Of a stretch of DNA of 64,000 bases, positions 33,247 through 45,090 are shown piece by piece. The notes below the pieces were generated by a model. It had not been told where the DNA came from. It worked only from the letters and a program-made list of their open reading frames with translations, and searched no databases. The translations under genes and the position numbers were made by a program. Source of the DNA: Halomonas sp. TD01 (lineage in GTDB: Bacteria > Pseudomonadota > Gammaproteobacteria > Pseudomonadales > Halomonadaceae); assembly GCF_923868895.1 (NCBI RefSeq), contig NZ_OV350343.1:1-64000 (forward strand), given 5' to 3'. The number at the start of each line of letters is the position of its first letter. Position 1 is the stretch's first letter.

Positions 33247-36200
33247 TTAGTGGCCTATCGGAGGCGGTGCCAGCACTTCACGGGCGCCGTTAGAGCCCAT
33301 AGACGTCACAACACCGGCACCTTCCATCGCTTCCACCAAGCGCGCCGCACGGTTATAGCCGATCTTGAAACGACGCTGAACGGCAGATATGGAGGCTTTG
33401 CGTGTTTCAGTAACAAACTGAACCGCCTCATCGTAAAGCGCATCCTGTTCTGCATCATCACCATCTACACCTTCAGCCTCAAGGCCAGCCAGCGCATCGG
33501 CAGTCACACCGCCTGACAAGATCTCTTCAATGTATTCAGGCGCGCCACGTCGTTTCCAATCATCCACTACCCGATGCACTTCGTCATCATCCACAAAGGC
33601 ACCATGAATCCGGTTAGGCGGCCCTGAGCCGGCTGGCAGATAAAGCATATCGCCATGGCCCAACAAGCTCTCTGCGCCGCCCTGGTCCAGAATGGTGCGC
33701 GAATCAATCCGCGACGATACCTGGAAGGCCATCCGCGACGGAATATTCGCTTTAATCAGCCCCGTCACCACATCAACGGAGGGGCGCTGAGTAGCCAGAA
33801 TCAGGTGGATACCTGCTGCACGCGCCTTTTGAGCCAAGCGGGCGATCAGTTCTTCAACTTTTTTCCCGACGATCATAAACATATCGGCGAATTCGTCGAT
33901 CACCACGACGATATAGGGCAGCTTTTCAAGGATCGGCGGCGTTTGATGCATTTCCCAAGGCTGCGGCTCCCAAAGCGGATCGGCAACTTGTGCTCCTGCA
34001 CTTTCAGCCTCATCTAAACGCCCATTAAAGCCTGCAATGTTACGCACCCCCATCGCCGCCATTAACTTGTAGCGGCGCTCCATCTCCGCAACACACCAGC
34101 GCAGGCTGTTAGCAGCTTCCTTCATATCAGTGACCACTGGTGCCAAAAGGTGTGGTATGCCGTCATAAACCGACAGCTCCAGCATTTTTGGGTCAACCAT
34201 GATCAGCTTAAGCTCATCCGGTGTCGCCTTCAGTAGCATGGAAATCAGCATGGCGTTAACGCCCACTGACTTACCAGACCCCGTCGTACCTGCGACCAGC
34301 AGATGGGGCATCTTACCTAGGTTAGCAACAACGGGGCCGCCGCCAATGTCTTGCCCCAATGCCATAGTCAGCGGCGAGCTTTCCTGTTGATAACGGTCAG
34401 AGTCAATGACCTCGCGCAGCCGAATCATTGCTCGATGGGGGTTAGGTATCTCAATGCCAACCGTTGGACGTCCAGGAATCACCTCAACCACACGCACACT
34501 CTTGACCATTAACGAGCGCGCCAGATCTTTGGCAAGGTTACTGATTTTAGAAACTTTCACCCCAGCCGCCGGTTTAATCTCAAACCGGGTAATAACCGGA
34601 CCAGGCCATGTATCGACCACTTCCGCCTTAACGCCATACTCACGCAGCCGGACTTCCAAGAGCTCTGCCATATCAGCAAGCTGCTCGTCCGTGTAATTAG
34701 GCTCATGCGGTTCAGGAGGCGTCAGCAACTGAAGGCTTGGCACATCCCCTTCTGGCTCATCGAATGTTTCGAACGCCGGACGCTGGCTCTGCAGGTGCTC
34801 GACGGTCCACAGAGTAGGACCACTGTCTGGATCTTTCTCCTCGGAAGACGCCACGTCGGAAGACATTTCACTTGAAGTCATCGATCTAGAAGGCTCAGCC
34901 TGAGAAACGTCAGCCCTGGGTGCTTCAGTCCTGGGTACTTCAGCACCATATAACGTTGGCTCTTGGCGCGCTGCTGTAACGGTTGGCCGCGCTGTTGGAA
35001 AATCATCTTCCTCATCGTCCCATACTGGCTCCGGCACGACCTCGGGTACGCGTTCGGAACGGGGCTCAGGGGACGGCGCATGCACAGGGCGAGAGTAACC
35101 CTCATCTCGCGGCGTGATAGCAGGTGCCTCTTCGGGTTCAGGCATGCTTCTGGAAGCAGACGTCACCGCGCGTTCAACGTCGCCTTCCCACTTAATCGCA
35201 TCATCCTGTTTTATTTCATGCTCTGTTGCATCACGTGATACGCCTGGCGATGAATAAAATGACTGCGCTGCTGCTGACTGGAAACCAGGAACAGAACGTG
35301 AAGATGACTTTTCAGGCTCAGACTCATCAAGCTCGGGCTCATCAAGAACTGGTTCATCGAAAGCAGGCTTTGCAACATTAGATTGATTGACATCAGGTTC
35401 ATTGAGCTCAGATTTATCAAACCCAGGTTTATCAAATTCTGGCTCGGTTTCTTTAGTAGAGAGCGGTACCGAAGGCGCTGGTTCATTGTCTTCGTCATCA
35501 ATACGCACCGCAAAGGCATCCTCGCGAGGCGCGCGGGGCGATTCTTCCTCGACGTTTTCTACAACGTCTTCCGCAACGTTTTCCACAACAGGCTCTATTT
35601 TAGGCTCTGTTTTAACTTCACGCCGCTCTTCAGCCACAGCGGCAGGCGTTGAAGGTTGGTCGTTAGGTTCAATATCCTTTTGGGCGTCCATCTCAGGAGC
35701 AGGCTGTTCAGGCGCCGCTGACGATGCACGCTTAGGCATATCTTCTGCTGGCAACGCACCGGAAAATGCAGCAGCTGCCCATGGAATGGAGGTATCCGTC
35801 GTGGTTGAAAAGCTCGGCTCACGACGAGCACGACTGTTTTCTCGGGCGGAATCCTGCTGCCGACTATCTTCTCTTGGACTTGGGCGTTGCAAGTCACTCT
35901 CTTGCTTAGCTGCTTTGAATTCAGTAAGAGGTTTCTCTTTTACTTTCTGAGACGCAGCTTTCGCTGCGGCACGCTGGGAACGCTTCTCACGCCCTTTAGC
36001 ACGGCGAGCGCTGAACCAGCCCCCTACTTTGCACAGACGACGTCCAAGCTCATCAGCCACCTGTAACCACGACATGCCGCTAAACAGCGGAAAACCAATC
36101 AATATTAGCGCGGCAGAAATAAGCCCAACGCCACCACTACTAACCAGTGGCTTTAGGGTGCTTACTAACCCTTCGCCCAATATACCGCCAGAAGCGTAAG

Positions 36201-36693
36201 GCAAAATGCTGTCAGGATGATAAAAATGGAGCGCCCCCAGCATCGTCGTGCCGAAGATAAGCAGCACTAAGCCGCCGGTATGGACAGCAATCGCTACCGG
36301 ATCGATCTCAAACCGTACTTGGCGAGATCTCATTAGCCACCAAGCAGCATAACCAAACATACCCGGCCACCATAAGGCGCTTGCCCCCAGCAGCGAATAA
36401 AGCACGTCCGCAAGCCAAGCACCGACAGGCCCCATCCAGTTTTGGACATCCGTTTCCGGCCCTTGATAAGACCAACCTGGGTCGGCAGGGTCATAACTAA
36501 ACAGTGCCAATAACAAAAATACGCACAGCGCAAGCAGCACCACGACCACGCCTTCACGCGCTGAGCCCTGCAAGCGCAGACCAAACCGACGAGCTTTATC
36601 CTTTGCGGCTTTAACTCGCCCAGTAGAGGCCGTTGATGATGGTTGACGCGAGTTACGTTGCGTTCGCTTGTCTACCGCCTTATTTACTTTCAA
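33247..36693 (-). CDS. ftsK: DNA translocase FtsK
   Basis: A 1148-residue divisome protein that pumps the chromosome terminus and activates XerCD at dif. Four or more N-terminal membrane segments lie within residues 45-210. A long acidic, Pro/Ser-rich linker (about 240-640) follows. The motor has Walker [15 protein letters not shown] and Walker [12 protein letters not shown], and the C-terminal gamma winged helix (YDEAVQFV...[13 protein letters not shown]) reads KOPS sites. Within the linker, the segment around [19 protein letters not shown] and [14 protein letters not shown] shows degenerate short repeats. Confidence 0.96.
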   Translation of the reverse strand: MKVNKAVDKRTQRNSRQPSSTASTGRVKAAKDKARRFGLRLQGSAREGVVVVLLALCVFLLLALFSYDPADPGWSYQGPETDVQNWMGPVGAWLADVLYSLLGASALWWPGMFGYAAWWLMRSRQVRFEIDPVAIAVHTGGLVLLIFGTTMLGALHFYHPDSILPYASGGILGEGLVSTLKPLVSSGGVGLISAALILIGFPLFSGMSWLQVADELGRRLCKVGGWFSARRAKGREKRSQRAAAKAASQKVKEKPLTEFKAAKQESDLQRPSPREDSRQQDSARENSRARREPSFSTTTDTSIPWAAAAFSGALPAEDMPKRASSAAPEQPAPEMDAQKDIEPNDQPSTPAAVAEERREVKTEPKIEPVVENVAEDVVENVEEESPRAPREDAFAVRIDDEDNEPAPSVPLSTKETEPEFDKPGFDKSELNEPDVNQSNVAKPAFDEPVLDEPELDESEPEKSSSRSVPGFQSAAAQSFYSSPGVSRDATEHEIKQDDAIKWEGDVERAVTSASRSMPEPEEAPAITPRDEGYSRPVHAPSPEPRSERVPEVVPEPVWDDEEDDFPTARPTVTAARQEPTLYGAEVPRTEAPRADVSQAEPSRSMTSSEMSSDVASSEEKDPDSGPTLWTVEHLQSQRPAFETFDEPEGDVPSLQLLTPPEPHEPNYTDEQLADMAELLEVRLREYGVKAEVVDTWPGPVITRFEIKPAAGVKVSKISNLAKDLARSLMVKSVRVVEVIPGRPTVGIEIPNPHRAMIRLREVIDSDRYQQESSPLTMALGQDIGGGPVVANLGKMPHLLVAGTTGSGKSVGVNAMLISMLLKATPDELKLIMVDPKMLELSVYDGIPHLLAPVVTDMKEAANSLRWCVAEMERRYKLMAAMGVRNIAGFNGRLDEAESAGAQVADPLWEPQPWEMHQTPPILEKLPYIVVVIDEFADMFMIVGKKVEELIARLAQKARAAGIHLILATQRPSVDVVTGLIKANIPSRMAFQVSSRIDSRTILDQGGAESLLGHGDMLYLPAGSGPPNRIHGAFVDDDEVHRVVDDWKRRGAPEYIEEILSGGVTADALAGLEAEGVDGDDAEQDALYDEAVQFVTETRKASISAVQRRFKIGYNRAARLVEAMEGAGVVTSMGSNGAREVLAPPPIGH

Positions 36694-36811
36694 GCGATTC
36701 TCCCTTTACACCTCAATGGTGTCTTTAATCCACTTGCGAGTTTGCATCATACCGAGCATCCTTTCGCCGTCACAGCGCTTCTATCGAAGTGTTCAGTAAC
36801 AGGAGCAAACA

Positions 36812-37564
36812 ATGCTACCTTGGCTTTCATCGCCACAGCCTATTTTCCCGTCTACCGACCTTGCCCTAGACTCACCTAATGGCCTTCTTGCCGCGGGCGG
36901 AGAACTCTCTCCACACTGGTTAATTCACGCCTACCGGAAAGGTATTTTTCCATGGTACAGCGATGATGAACCTATTTTGTGGTGGAGCCCCAATCCACGT
37001 ATGGTATTGCAACCAGAACAGTTTAAACGACGTCGTAGCCTTGTTAAGCGATTACGTCATGGTGGCTTTATCGTCACCCTGGATCAACAGTTTGAAAACA
37101 TTGTTAAAGCATGCGCTGCACCACGCCTTGGAGAACCCGGCACCTGGATCAATCAAGATATGCGTGACGCTTATCAACGACTACACGAGCTAGGCATCGC
37201 GCATAGCATTGAAGTACACCTTGAAGGCCAACTGGTTGGCGGACTTTATGGATTAGCAATGGGGCCTGTCTTCTTTGGTGAATCGATGTTTTCGAGAGTT
37301 CCCGATGCTTCCAAAGTAGCCCTTGCCCACTTAGCCCATGCTATGCAGCACCATGAGGGTAAACTTATCGATTGCCAGATGCATACACCTCACTTGGCAA
37401 GCCTTGGTGCGACAACAGTCGCTCGTAAGACGTTCATCAACTATCTTGAAAAGTGGTTGCCTAACAAGGCATTTAACTTAACGAATATGATTAATGAAGC
37501 GCCTACTGTACCTGGATCACCGTGGTTAGGTGCCATCGCCTCGACCAACCATCCAGAATGGTAA
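36812..37564 (+). CDS. aat: Leucyl/phenylalanyl-tRNA-protein transferase
   Basis: A 250-residue N-end-rule enzyme that adds Leu or Phe to proteins with N-terminal Arg or Lys. FPSTDLALDSPNGLLAAGG, WYSDDEPILWWSPNPR and FFGESMFSRVPDASK are family signatures. AGGAGC precedes the ATG. It is followed 30 bp later by bpt, and clpS/clpA of the same pathway are nearby. Confidence 0.97.
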   Translation: MLPWLSSPQPIFPSTDLALDSPNGLLAAGGELSPHWLIHAYRKGIFPWYSDDEPILWWSPNPRMVLQPEQFKRRRSLVKRLRHGGFIVTLDQQFENIVKACAAPRLGEPGTWINQDMRDAYQRLHELGIAHSIEVHLEGQLVGGLYGLAMGPVFFGESMFSRVPDASKVALAHLAHAMQHHEGKLIDCQMHTPHLASLGATTVARKTFINYLEKWLPNKAFNLTNMINEAPTVPGSPWLGAIASTNHPEW

Positions 37565-37594
37565 ACGTATTTAGATTAACCAAGGAGGCAAGCC

Positions 37595-38329
37595 GTGAGT
37601 AGTAACGCTCCTCGCCGCCCTGTGCGGGATTTGCGCTTCTTCCTAACCGTTCCTCATGCCTGCAGCTACCTTCCTGGCAAAGAGGCAACCACTCTGTTTC
37701 TGGATCCTCAGGAATCTCCCGTTCCTGGCGTTTATGACTCACTTTCATTGCTAGGCTTTCGTCGCAGCGGTCGACATCTATACCGTCCTCACTGCGAGGG
37801 CTGCGATGCCTGCCGTTCAGTACGCATTCCTATCAGCGACTTTAGCGCTAATCGTACCCAACGCAAAATCCGGCGTCTCAATGCCGATATTTCTACACGC
37901 GTAATGCCTGCACATTATGAGGCAGATCATTATGCGCTCTATGCAGACTATATCCGTATACGCCACGCCGATGGTGACATGTATCCGCCAAGTCGAGAGC
38001 AGTATCGTACCTTTTTAACGCTTGAAGAACCCTATGCGCATCTTTTAGAAATGCGTTTGGATGGAAAGCTTGTCGCGGTAGCGGCATTTGATCAACTTGA
38101 GCATGGATTGTCGGCCATTTATACGTTTTTCAGTGTCGACAAGGCCCTGGAAAAGCGATCATTGGGAACCTTTGCTATTCTGAAGCTGATTGAACTGTGC
38201 GGTGAAAAATCGCTCCCCCATTTATACCTTGGGTATTGGATTGAGGAGTGTCGTAAGATGCGTTATAAACGCGCGTTCACTCCCATAGAGGTGCTCGACG
38301 GGCGCCATTGGCGGCCTTTAATTTGCTAA
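37595..38329 (+). CDS. bpt: Aspartate/glutamate leucyltransferase (Bpt)
   Basis: A 244-residue ATE-superfamily transferase that adds Leu to N-terminal Asp or Glu, making Bpt-type N-degrons. The N-terminal CSYLP and the CEGCDACRSVRIP block carry the conserved cysteines; YLGYWIEECRKMRYK and the closing PIEVLDG are typical. It starts with GTG after AAGGAGGCAAGCC. Older annotations call it arginyltransferase. Confidence 0.93.
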   Translation: MSSNAPRRPVRDLRFFLTVPHACSYLPGKEATTLFLDPQESPVPGVYDSLSLLGFRRSGRHLYRPHCEGCDACRSVRIPISDFSANRTQRKIRRLNADISTRVMPAHYEADHYALYADYIRIRHADGDMYPPSREQYRTFLTLEEPYAHLLEMRLDGKLVAVAAFDQLEHGLSAIYTFFSVDKALEKRSLGTFAILKLIELCGEKSLPHLYLGYWIEECRKMRYKRAFTPIEVLDGRHWRPLIC

Positions 38330-38468
38330 ACTTGCCAGCTTTTTTGCCTTGATGGCAGGCTTACGGCACAATATAGCGCTGCTTACTGGGTAACCGTCAC
38401 CTGACGACGCCCATTGAAGTGACTAATTAGACCAAACCATTACGTTAAATAAGTGAGGATCTGCCTAT

Positions 38469-38687
38469 ATGGCACGCGAAGATCATATTGAAATGGAAGG
38501 CGTTATTGTTGATACCCTTCCCAACACCATGTTCCGTGTTGAGCTGGAAAACGGCCATGTCGTTACCGCTCATATTTCAGGCAAGATGCGCAAAAACTAC
38601 ATCCGTATCCTGACAGGCGACAAGGTAAAAGTAGAGCTGACGCCCTACGATCTGTCAAAAGGCCGTATTGTTTATCGCTCGCGCTAA
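38469..38687 (+). CDS. infA: Translation initiation factor IF-1
   Basis: A 72-residue OB-fold protein that binds the ribosomal A site during initiation. [32 protein letters not shown] and [13 protein letters not shown] are near-invariant. It is monocistronic by spacing, downstream of bpt. Confidence 0.98.
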   Translation: MAREDHIEMEGVIVDTLPNTMFRVELENGHVVTAHISGKMRKNYIRILTGDKVKVELTPYDLSKGRIVYRSR

Positions 38688-38781
38688 GCCTTGGTAACGC
38701 CTTCAAGCAAACACTGCCCGCGCATGCACGCATCATGACTGCAAATATAGCGTAAGTACGGCGCCGCTCTCTGGAAACGAC

Positions 38782-38810
38782 AACGCCCCGTCGTATGACA
38801 GGGCGCTGTG
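38782..38810. terminator. Hairpin between infA and clpA
   Basis: A GCGCCCTGTC/GACGGGGCG stem with an ATAC loop (read on the minus strand) followed by a weak T-rich stretch. It lies between convergent infA and clpA and probably ends clpA transcription; a second GCGCCC/GGGCGC hairpin (38862-38879) straddles the clpA stop. Confidence 0.55.
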
Positions 38811-38870
38811 CTTTAGTGAGGCATGGGTTGAGGACTTAGGCGTGAGATTTAGGTGTCCTTAGCGCCCTTT

Positions 38871-41147
38871 TCAGGGCGCATCCGCCATCTCTGACTCAGT
38901 TGACAAGTGCAGCTCGCCTTCTTCAAGGCTAACGTGCACGATGCCACCCTGATCAGCCAACTCGCCAAATAGAATCATCTCAGCCAACGGCTTCTTCAGT
39001 TTTTCCTGGATCAAGCGGGCCATCGGGCGCGCCCCCATATCCGGATCGTAACCTTTCTCCGCCAACCAGTCTCTCGCTGTATCATCGACTTCAAGCTGCA
39101 CACGCTTTTCGTCTAGCTGTGCTTGTAGCTCGATCAGGAACTTATCGACAACGTTACGCACAACAGATGTTTGCAGCGCATGGAACTGGATAATACCGTC
39201 CAAGCGGTTGCGGAACTCAGGCGAGAAGGTACGGCGAATCACTTCCATCGCATCGGTTGAGTGGTCTTGGCTTTGGAAACCGATAGAGCGCCGTGATGCC
39301 TGCTCTGCCCCTGCGTTAGAGGTCATAATCAGGATAACGTGGCGGAAGTCCGCCTCGCGACCATTGTTGTCTGTCAAACGACCGTGATCCATAACCTGCA
39401 GTAGCAGGTTAAATACTTCAGGGTGCGCCTTTTCAATTTCATCTAGCAGCAACACACAATGCGGCTGTTTGGTAACGGCTTCGGTTAACAGACCGCCCTG
39501 GTCATAGCCCACATAGCCTGGTGGGGCACCAATCAAGCGTGAAACGGTATGACGTTCCATGTATTCCGACATATCAAAGCGGACTAGCTCGATACCCATG
39601 ATATGCGCCAGCTGCTTAGCCACTTCGGTTTTACCAACGCCGGTTGGGCCAGCAAACAAGAAACTACCTACTGGCTTGTCCGGCGATTTCAGACCGGCAC
39701 GGGAAAGCTTAATGGCAGCGGAAAGAGTATCGATGGCCTCATCTTGACCAAACACCAACATCTTCAAGTCGCGGTCGAGCTTCTCAAGCAACTTACGATC
39801 AGAACTTGAAACACTCTTCGGTGGAATACGTGCAATAGACGCCACTACCGCTTCTACCTGCTCAACATCAATGGTGTTAGCCCGCACTTCTGGCGGAAGC
39901 ATACGCTGGTGCGCGCCTGCCTCATCAATCACGTCGATGGCCTTATCGGGCAGGTAACGGTCGTTGATGTAGCGGTCGGCCAAACGAGCGGCGCTTTCTA
40001 GCGCACCATCGGTGTACTTAAGCTCATGGTGTTCTTCAAAGCGCGAACGCAACCCTTTGAGGATTTTGATGGTGTCATCCACAGAAGGCGCTAGTACGTC
40101 CACTTTTTGGAACCGGCGAGCCAGGGCGCGATCTTTCTCAAAAATGCCGCGAAACTCTTGGAACGTTGTCGAACCGATACAACGCAACTCACCGGAAGAT
40201 AGTAGTGGTTTCAACAAGTTAGACGCATCCATCACGCCGCCAGAGGCAGCACCCGCCCCTATTACGGTATGAATCTCGTCAATAAAGAGCACGGCGTTAG
40301 GCTGCTTGCGCAGTTCACTTAGCAAGCTTTTCAGGCGCTTTTCGAAATCGCCACGGTATTTAGTACCCGCTAACAACGCCCCCATATCAAGCGAGTAAAC
40401 CACTGCATCGGCAATAACGTCAGGCACGTCTTCTTCAACAATGCGCTTTGCCAAACCTTCCGCAATAGCTGTTTTACCAACACCTGCTTCGCCGACCAGC
40501 AGCGGGTTATTCTTACGACGACGAGCAAGAATTTGTACAACGCGCTCAAGCTCATGGTCGCGGCCAATCAACGGATCTATTTTGCCTTGGCGCGCCTGCT
40601 CGTTCAGGTTGGTAGCGTAACCGGTTAATGGATGCGCAGCCCCTTCAGAACTACCCTCTTCAGCGTCTTCGCTCTCTTGAGAAGACGGTGATGGAGTAGG
40701 CCCATGACCCGACACTTTAGAAATACCGTGAGCGATGTAGTTAACCGCGTCTACCCGCGCAACACTCTGTTGTTTAAGGAAGTAGACGGCTTGGCTTTCC
40801 TGCTCAGAGAAAATAGCCACCAGCACATTGGCACCGGTGACTTCACTCTTTCCAGATGACTGCACGTGGAAGACCGCACGTTGCAATACGCGCTGAAACC
40901 CAAGCGTCGGTTGTGTTTCGCGATCCGCTTGGCTCTCAGGAATTAATGGCGTGGTCGAATTAATAAAATCCTGCAGATCGGACCGCAGCTTATCGAGATT
41001 CGCCCCACACGCCTTCAGCACGTCAACCGCTGACGCATTATCCAGCAACGCCAGGAGCAGGTGCTCAACGGTCATAAACTCGTGGCGCTTTGAGCGAGCC
41101 ACGGTGAAGGCCGTGTTCAGGGTAAGTTCAAGTTCTTTGCTCAGCAT
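38871..41147 (-). CDS. clpA: ClpA unfoldase
   Basis: A 758-residue double AAA+ ATPase that unfolds substrates for ClpP. The first ATPase has [15 protein letters not shown] and [14 protein letters not shown]; the second [15 protein letters not shown] and [12 protein letters not shown]. An N-terminal ClpS-binding domain and an acidic linker near residues 150-165 are present. It follows clpS with a 138-bp gap. Confidence 0.97.
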   Translation of the reverse strand: MLSKELELTLNTAFTVARSKRHEFMTVEHLLLALLDNASAVDVLKACGANLDKLRSDLQDFINSTTPLIPESQADRETQPTLGFQRVLQRAVFHVQSSGKSEVTGANVLVAIFSEQESQAVYFLKQQSVARVDAVNYIAHGISKVSGHGPTPSPSSQESEDAEEGSSEGAAHPLTGYATNLNEQARQGKIDPLIGRDHELERVVQILARRRKNNPLLVGEAGVGKTAIAEGLAKRIVEEDVPDVIADAVVYSLDMGALLAGTKYRGDFEKRLKSLLSELRKQPNAVLFIDEIHTVIGAGAASGGVMDASNLLKPLLSSGELRCIGSTTFQEFRGIFEKDRALARRFQKVDVLAPSVDDTIKILKGLRSRFEEHHELKYTDGALESAARLADRYINDRYLPDKAIDVIDEAGAHQRMLPPEVRANTIDVEQVEAVVASIARIPPKSVSSSDRKLLEKLDRDLKMLVFGQDEAIDTLSAAIKLSRAGLKSPDKPVGSFLFAGPTGVGKTEVAKQLAHIMGIELVRFDMSEYMERHTVSRLIGAPPGYVGYDQGGLLTEAVTKQPHCVLLLDEIEKAHPEVFNLLLQVMDHGRLTDNNGREADFRHVILIMTSNAGAEQASRRSIGFQSQDHSTDAMEVIRRTFSPEFRNRLDGIIQFHALQTSVVRNVVDKFLIELQAQLDEKRVQLEVDDTARDWLAEKGYDPDMGARPMARLIQEKLKKPLAEMILFGELADQGGIVHVSLEEGELHLSTESEMADAP

Positions 41148-41168
41148 GGCAGTCCCCTTTTCGCTACT

Positions 41169-41194
41169 ACCTAGGGCGTGTCGCCACCTAGGGC
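41169..41194. repeat. ACCTAGGGC direct repeat between clpS and clpA
   Basis: ACCTAGGGC occurs at 41169-41177 and 41186-41194, period 17 bp, in the short clpS-clpA gap just upstream of the clpA start. It may be a binding site or a small duplication; function unknown. Confidence 0.4.
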
Positions 41195-41285
41195 TTGCGT
41201 CGGATCAGTTTAATCGACCGGCACTTTCAACATCGGGTACAAATGGCGCACTTGCAAGGCCCATCGCTAATTTTTTTCAACGCTT

Positions 41286-41657
41286 TCAGTCAGCAGCTTC
41301 GATATCACACATTAAAGGATGCTCGCATTCGCGGGCATATTCATTGACTTGGTAACTTTTCGTTTCCGCAATATCTCGTGTAAAGATACCGCACGTGGCT
41401 TTGCCTTGGGTATGTACCGCAAGCATCACCTGCACCGCTTGTTCACTATCCATGTTAAAAAATTCCTGTAATACCTCGACGACAAACTCCATCGGCGTGA
41501 AATCATCGTTATGAAGTATCACTTTGTACAACGGTGGCCGAGCAAGTTCGGGCTCAGCCGGCTGAACGGCTAGGTCATCATCATATTCAGGCGCATCAGG
41601 CCGAGTCATTCCTGCGTGCAGGGTAGCCACGATGTATAGGCTGTCTGTATTAGGCAT
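41286..41657 (-). CDS. clpS: ClpS N-end-rule adaptor
   Basis: A 123-residue adaptor that delivers N-degron proteins to ClpAP. The core [22 protein letters not shown] and the [19 protein letters not shown] segment carry the recognition pocket residues. The start is uncertain: I use ATG 41657; an in-frame ATG at MTRPDAPE and a TTG further upstream are alternatives with no clear ribosome site. Confidence 0.9.
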   Translation of the reverse strand: MPNTDSLYIVATLHAGMTRPDAPEYDDDLAVQPAEPELARPPLYKVILHNDDFTPMEFVVEVLQEFFNMDSEQAVQVMLAVHTQGKATCGIFTRDIAETKSYQVNEYARECEHPLMCDIEAAD

Positions 41658-41846
41658 AAGCAGCAAGGTTTATCGTCTCTTAGCTGGCGGGTGGTGTCTT
41701 ACAGCGCTTGAATCATCCATCCTAGCTTGAATTGCTCTAAATTTAATTTCGCTAGATTTGATTACTCTGATTTTGCTCACCACAGTAGGACGCCCGTAAC
41801 CAGCAAGGGTTCATGGAAAATACAAAATTAGCATACTAAATAAGAC

Positions 41847-41879
41847 AAAAAACCCTCGCCCACCAAGGCGGGCGAGGGA
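41847..41879 (-). terminator. Terminator of icd
   Basis: Minus strand: CCCTCGCCCGCC-TTGG-TGGGCGAGGG type stem followed by TTTTTTG. It lies about 70 bp beyond the icd stop. Confidence 0.9.
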
Positions 41880-41943
41880 TATCACAGCGTTTTCATGCGC
41901 GTTGCCCAGCGGGCTGCACACAGACTGCTTGTAATTTAAGACC

Positions 41944-44181
41944 TTAACCGTTCGCGACCATCGCAAGCGCTTCGTTGAGCGTCTTACTCGGGCGCATAGT
42001 CTGGCTAGCCAACTCTCCGTTCGGGTGGTAGTAACCCTTGAGATCAACAGGCTGTCCTTGCACGCTGTTTAGCTCTTCAATGATCGTAGCTTCATTGGCT
42101 TTCAGCGTTTCTACCAAACGAGCAAAGCGTGTTTTCAGTTCAGCGTCTTGATCCTGCGCTGCCAATGCTTCTGCCCAATACAGCGCCAGATAGAAGTGGC
42201 TTCCACGGTTATCAAGCTCACCCACTTTGCGTGAAGGTGATTTATTGCTTTCAAGGAACTTGCCGTTAGCTTCATCCAACGCTTTCGCCAGCAGCTTAGC
42301 ACGGTCATTACCAAAACGTTTGGCGAGGTGTTCCAAAGAAGCAACTAGAGCCAGGAACTCTCCAAGGCTGTCCCAACGTAGGTGGTTTTCTTCAAGCAAC
42401 TGCTGAACGTGCTTGGGTGCGGAACCACCAGCGCCCGTTTCAAACAGACCACCGCCATCCATCAACGGCACGATGGAAAGCATTTTGGCACTAGTGCCCA
42501 GCTCGAGAATCGGAAATAGGTCGGTCAGGTAATCGCGGAGAATGTTACCTGTCACAGAGATCGTGTCGAGACCACGAATCACACGCTCAAGGGTGTAACG
42601 CATCGCCCGAACTTGAGACATGACGTGGATTTCAAGCCCATCAGTGTCGTGATCCTTGAGGTACGTTTTGACCTTCTTGATCAACTCGTTCTCGTGCGGG
42701 CGGTAAGGGTCGAGCCAGAATACCGTCGGCATACCAGAATCACGGCAGCGCTCAACCGCCAACTTCACCCAATCGCGAATCGGTGCATCTTTGACCTGAC
42801 ACATACGCCAGATATCGCCCTGCTCCACAGTCTGCGACAGCAGTACTTCGCCCGTGTCCAGGTCAGTGATGTTAGCAACACCATCTTCCGGCACCTCGAA
42901 GGTCTTATCGTGAGAGCCATACTCTTCGGCTTTCTGCGCCATCAGACCAACATTAGGAACGGTACCCATAGTGGCCGGATCAAACGCGCCGTGCCACTTA
43001 CAGAAGTTGATCATCTCCTGATAGATACGCGCGAACGTCGACTCAGGCATGACGGCTTTGACGTCTTTGAGACGACCATCAGCACCGTACATCTTACCGC
43101 CAGCACGAATCATCGCCGGCATTGAAGCGTCAACAATTACATCGCTGGGTGAGTGGAAGTTGGTGATGCCGCGAGCCGAATCAACCATTGCTAGCTCTGG
43201 GCGCTTGTCATGGCACGCATGCAAGTCACTAATGACTTCATCACGTTGAGATTCTGGCAAGGTCGCAATTTTATCGTAGAGATTAGCGATGCCGTTGTTA
43301 ACATCGACACCCAACTCTTTGAAGAGCTCACCGTGCTTCTCAAAGGCGTCCTTGTAGAAAATTTTGACGCAGTGCCCAAACACGATGGGGTGCGAGACCT
43401 TCATCATCGTCGCTTTTACGTGCAATGAGAACATCACACCGGTCTCACGCGCATCCTCGATTTCACGCTCGTAAAAATCCAGCAGCGCTTTCTTGCTCAT
43501 AAACATGCTGTCGATGATTTCGCCTTCCAGCAGCTCGACCCGAGGCTTGAGCACCTTGGTTTCACCGCTGGCGGTGATCAGCTCCATCTTGACGTTGCGG
43601 GCGCGATCCAGGGTCATCGACTTCTCACCATGGTAGAAGTCGCCACTATGCATGTGCGAAACATGGGTACGTGACGCCTGGCTCCACTCCCCCATAGAGT
43701 GCGGATACTTGCGGGCGTACTCTTTCACGGCTTTCGGTGCGCGACGGTCGGAATTACCTTCACGCAATACAGGGTTAACTGCGCTGCCTTTGACTTTGTC
43801 GTAGCGCGCTCTGATATCTTTCTCTTCATCGCTGCTTGGGTCGTCCGGATACTCAGGCAGCTTGTACCCTTGTTCTTGCAGCTCTTTGATCACAGCACGC
43901 AGCTGCGGCATAGAGGCGCTGATATTCGGTAATTTGATGATATTGGCTTCAGGAACCTTGGCAAGTGCACCCAATTCGGCCAAGTGGTCTTCAATACGCT
44001 GCTCTTCAGTCAAGTAGTCTGGAAATAAAGAGAGAACGCGAGCCGCCAGGGAGATATCCCGGGTTTCCACCTCGATACCAGCAGCATCGGTGAAAGCGTC
44101 AATAATCGGTAGCAAAGAGTATGTCGCGAGCGCAGGCGCTTCGTCGGTGAGCGTGTAAATGATCTTCGGCGTTTTAGACAT
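41944..44181 (-). CDS. icd: Monomeric NADP-isocitrate dehydrogenase
   Basis: A 745-residue enzyme of the ~80-kDa monomeric IDH class, decarboxylating isocitrate to 2-oxoglutarate with NADP. The N-terminal [20 protein letters not shown] is the family signature; [25 protein letters not shown] and [10 protein letters not shown] are conserved. With AceA in the same window it forms the branch point between the TCA cycle and glyoxylate shunt. Confidence 0.97.
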   Translation of the reverse strand: MSKTPKIIYTLTDEAPALATYSLLPIIDAFTDAAGIEVETRDISLAARVLSLFPDYLTEEQRIEDHLAELGALAKVPEANIIKLPNISASMPQLRAVIKELQEQGYKLPEYPDDPSSDEEKDIRARYDKVKGSAVNPVLREGNSDRRAPKAVKEYARKYPHSMGEWSQASRTHVSHMHSGDFYHGEKSMTLDRARNVKMELITASGETKVLKPRVELLEGEIIDSMFMSKKALLDFYEREIEDARETGVMFSLHVKATMMKVSHPIVFGHCVKIFYKDAFEKHGELFKELGVDVNNGIANLYDKIATLPESQRDEVISDLHACHDKRPELAMVDSARGITNFHSPSDVIVDASMPAMIRAGGKMYGADGRLKDVKAVMPESTFARIYQEMINFCKWHGAFDPATMGTVPNVGLMAQKAEEYGSHDKTFEVPEDGVANITDLDTGEVLLSQTVEQGDIWRMCQVKDAPIRDWVKLAVERCRDSGMPTVFWLDPYRPHENELIKKVKTYLKDHDTDGLEIHVMSQVRAMRYTLERVIRGLDTISVTGNILRDYLTDLFPILELGTSAKMLSIVPLMDGGGLFETGAGGSAPKHVQQLLEENHLRWDSLGEFLALVASLEHLAKRFGNDRAKLLAKALDEANGKFLESNKSPSRKVGELDNRGSHFYLALYWAEALAAQDQDAELKTRFARLVETLKANEATIIEELNSVQGQPVDLKGYYHPNGELASQTMRPSKTLNEALAMVANG

Positions 44182-44487
44182 TTTGCGTTAACCTCTTTTT
44201 TTCTTTCGCTGTGATTATAAAGATCCTGAGCGGCGCGACTTCTTCAACGAGAGACCATGCCGCGAAGCAGGCGGGGCCATTTTATTTGGCTTTCCCGGTT
44301 ATCAATCGGTGGTTTTTACGGTGGTTCTTTCAGTGATAACTACGACAACTCCAGCACGACGTAAACGCTATTCAAAGGCTGCTTTTCAAGAACTGCGTCT
44401 GAAGGATTAGCGTCAAAGTATACCAGCGCTGCATTTTAATCGCATGAGAGATTGTCGACAAATCAAGGACACCCCCCTGAAGAGATT
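44182..44487. other. Intergenic region between icd and rluE
   Basis: A 306-bp divergent region. TATAAT on the minus strand (44219-44214) is a possible icd -10 element, but its -35 match is poor. No coding sequence or strong repeat was seen. Confidence 0.4.
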
Positions 44488-45090
44488 ATGAGTACTTTAT
44501 ATTTACTGCATAAACCCTATCGTATGCTCTCTCAGTTTACCGATAAACAAGGCCGTGCCACATTAGCCGATGTTATAGATGTGCCGGGCGTTTACGCCGC
44601 TGGGCGACTTGATTATGACTCGGAAGGCCTGCTGTTATTAAGCGATGACGGTAGTCTCATTCACCGTATCGCCCATCCTCGTCACAAGCAGCCCAAAACT
44701 TATTGGGTGCAGCTCGAAGGACATATTAATGATGAGGCGATTAACGCCCTGAAAAACGGCATCACCTTAAAAGATGGCCCAACCAAACCAGCAAAAGCGC
44801 GGCGCATTGAGCCACCCGCCATCGCGCAACACGACCCAAGGATTGATCCCAAACGCCACCCAACCACCAGTTGGTTAGAGCTAACGATTAGCGAAGGCCG
44901 CAACCGCCAAGTACGGCGCATGACCGCCCATGTAGGGTTTCCTACGTTGAGATTGGTACGCGCGGCGATTGGCACATGGCAACTTGGCGACTTGGCCCCA
45001 GGCGAGTGGCGCAAAGAAACACTACACGCTCCACGCCCAACTAAAGCGCCCAAGCGTAGCGGCGCTCCTCGGCACAGGCACTCCAAATGA
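44488..45090 (+). CDS. rluE: 23S rRNA pseudouridine synthase RluE
   Basis: A 200-residue RsuA-family enzyme modifying U2457 of 23S rRNA. The catalytic Asp is in AAGRLDYDSEGLLLLSDDG, and GRNRQVRRM is the family motif. The start at ATG 44488 matches where homology begins. Overlaps the NUDIX gene by 4 bp. The C-terminal 25 residues are Arg/Pro-rich. Confidence 0.93.
   Translation: MSTLYLLHKPYRMLSQFTDKQGRATLADVIDVPGVYAAGRLDYDSEGLLLLSDDGSLIHRIAHPRHKQPKTYWVQLEGHINDEAINALKNGITLKDGPTKPAKARRIEPPAIAQHDPRIDPKRHPTTSWLELTISEGRNRQVRRMTAHVGFPTLRLVRAAIGTWQLGDLAPGEWRKETLHAPRPTKAPKRSGAPRHRHSK

Noticed and set aside
35211..35950. Repetitive Ser/Leu-rich open frames opposite or within the FtsK linker
   Set aside because: They arise from the low-complexity linker read in other frames; composition is skewed and no homology is seen.
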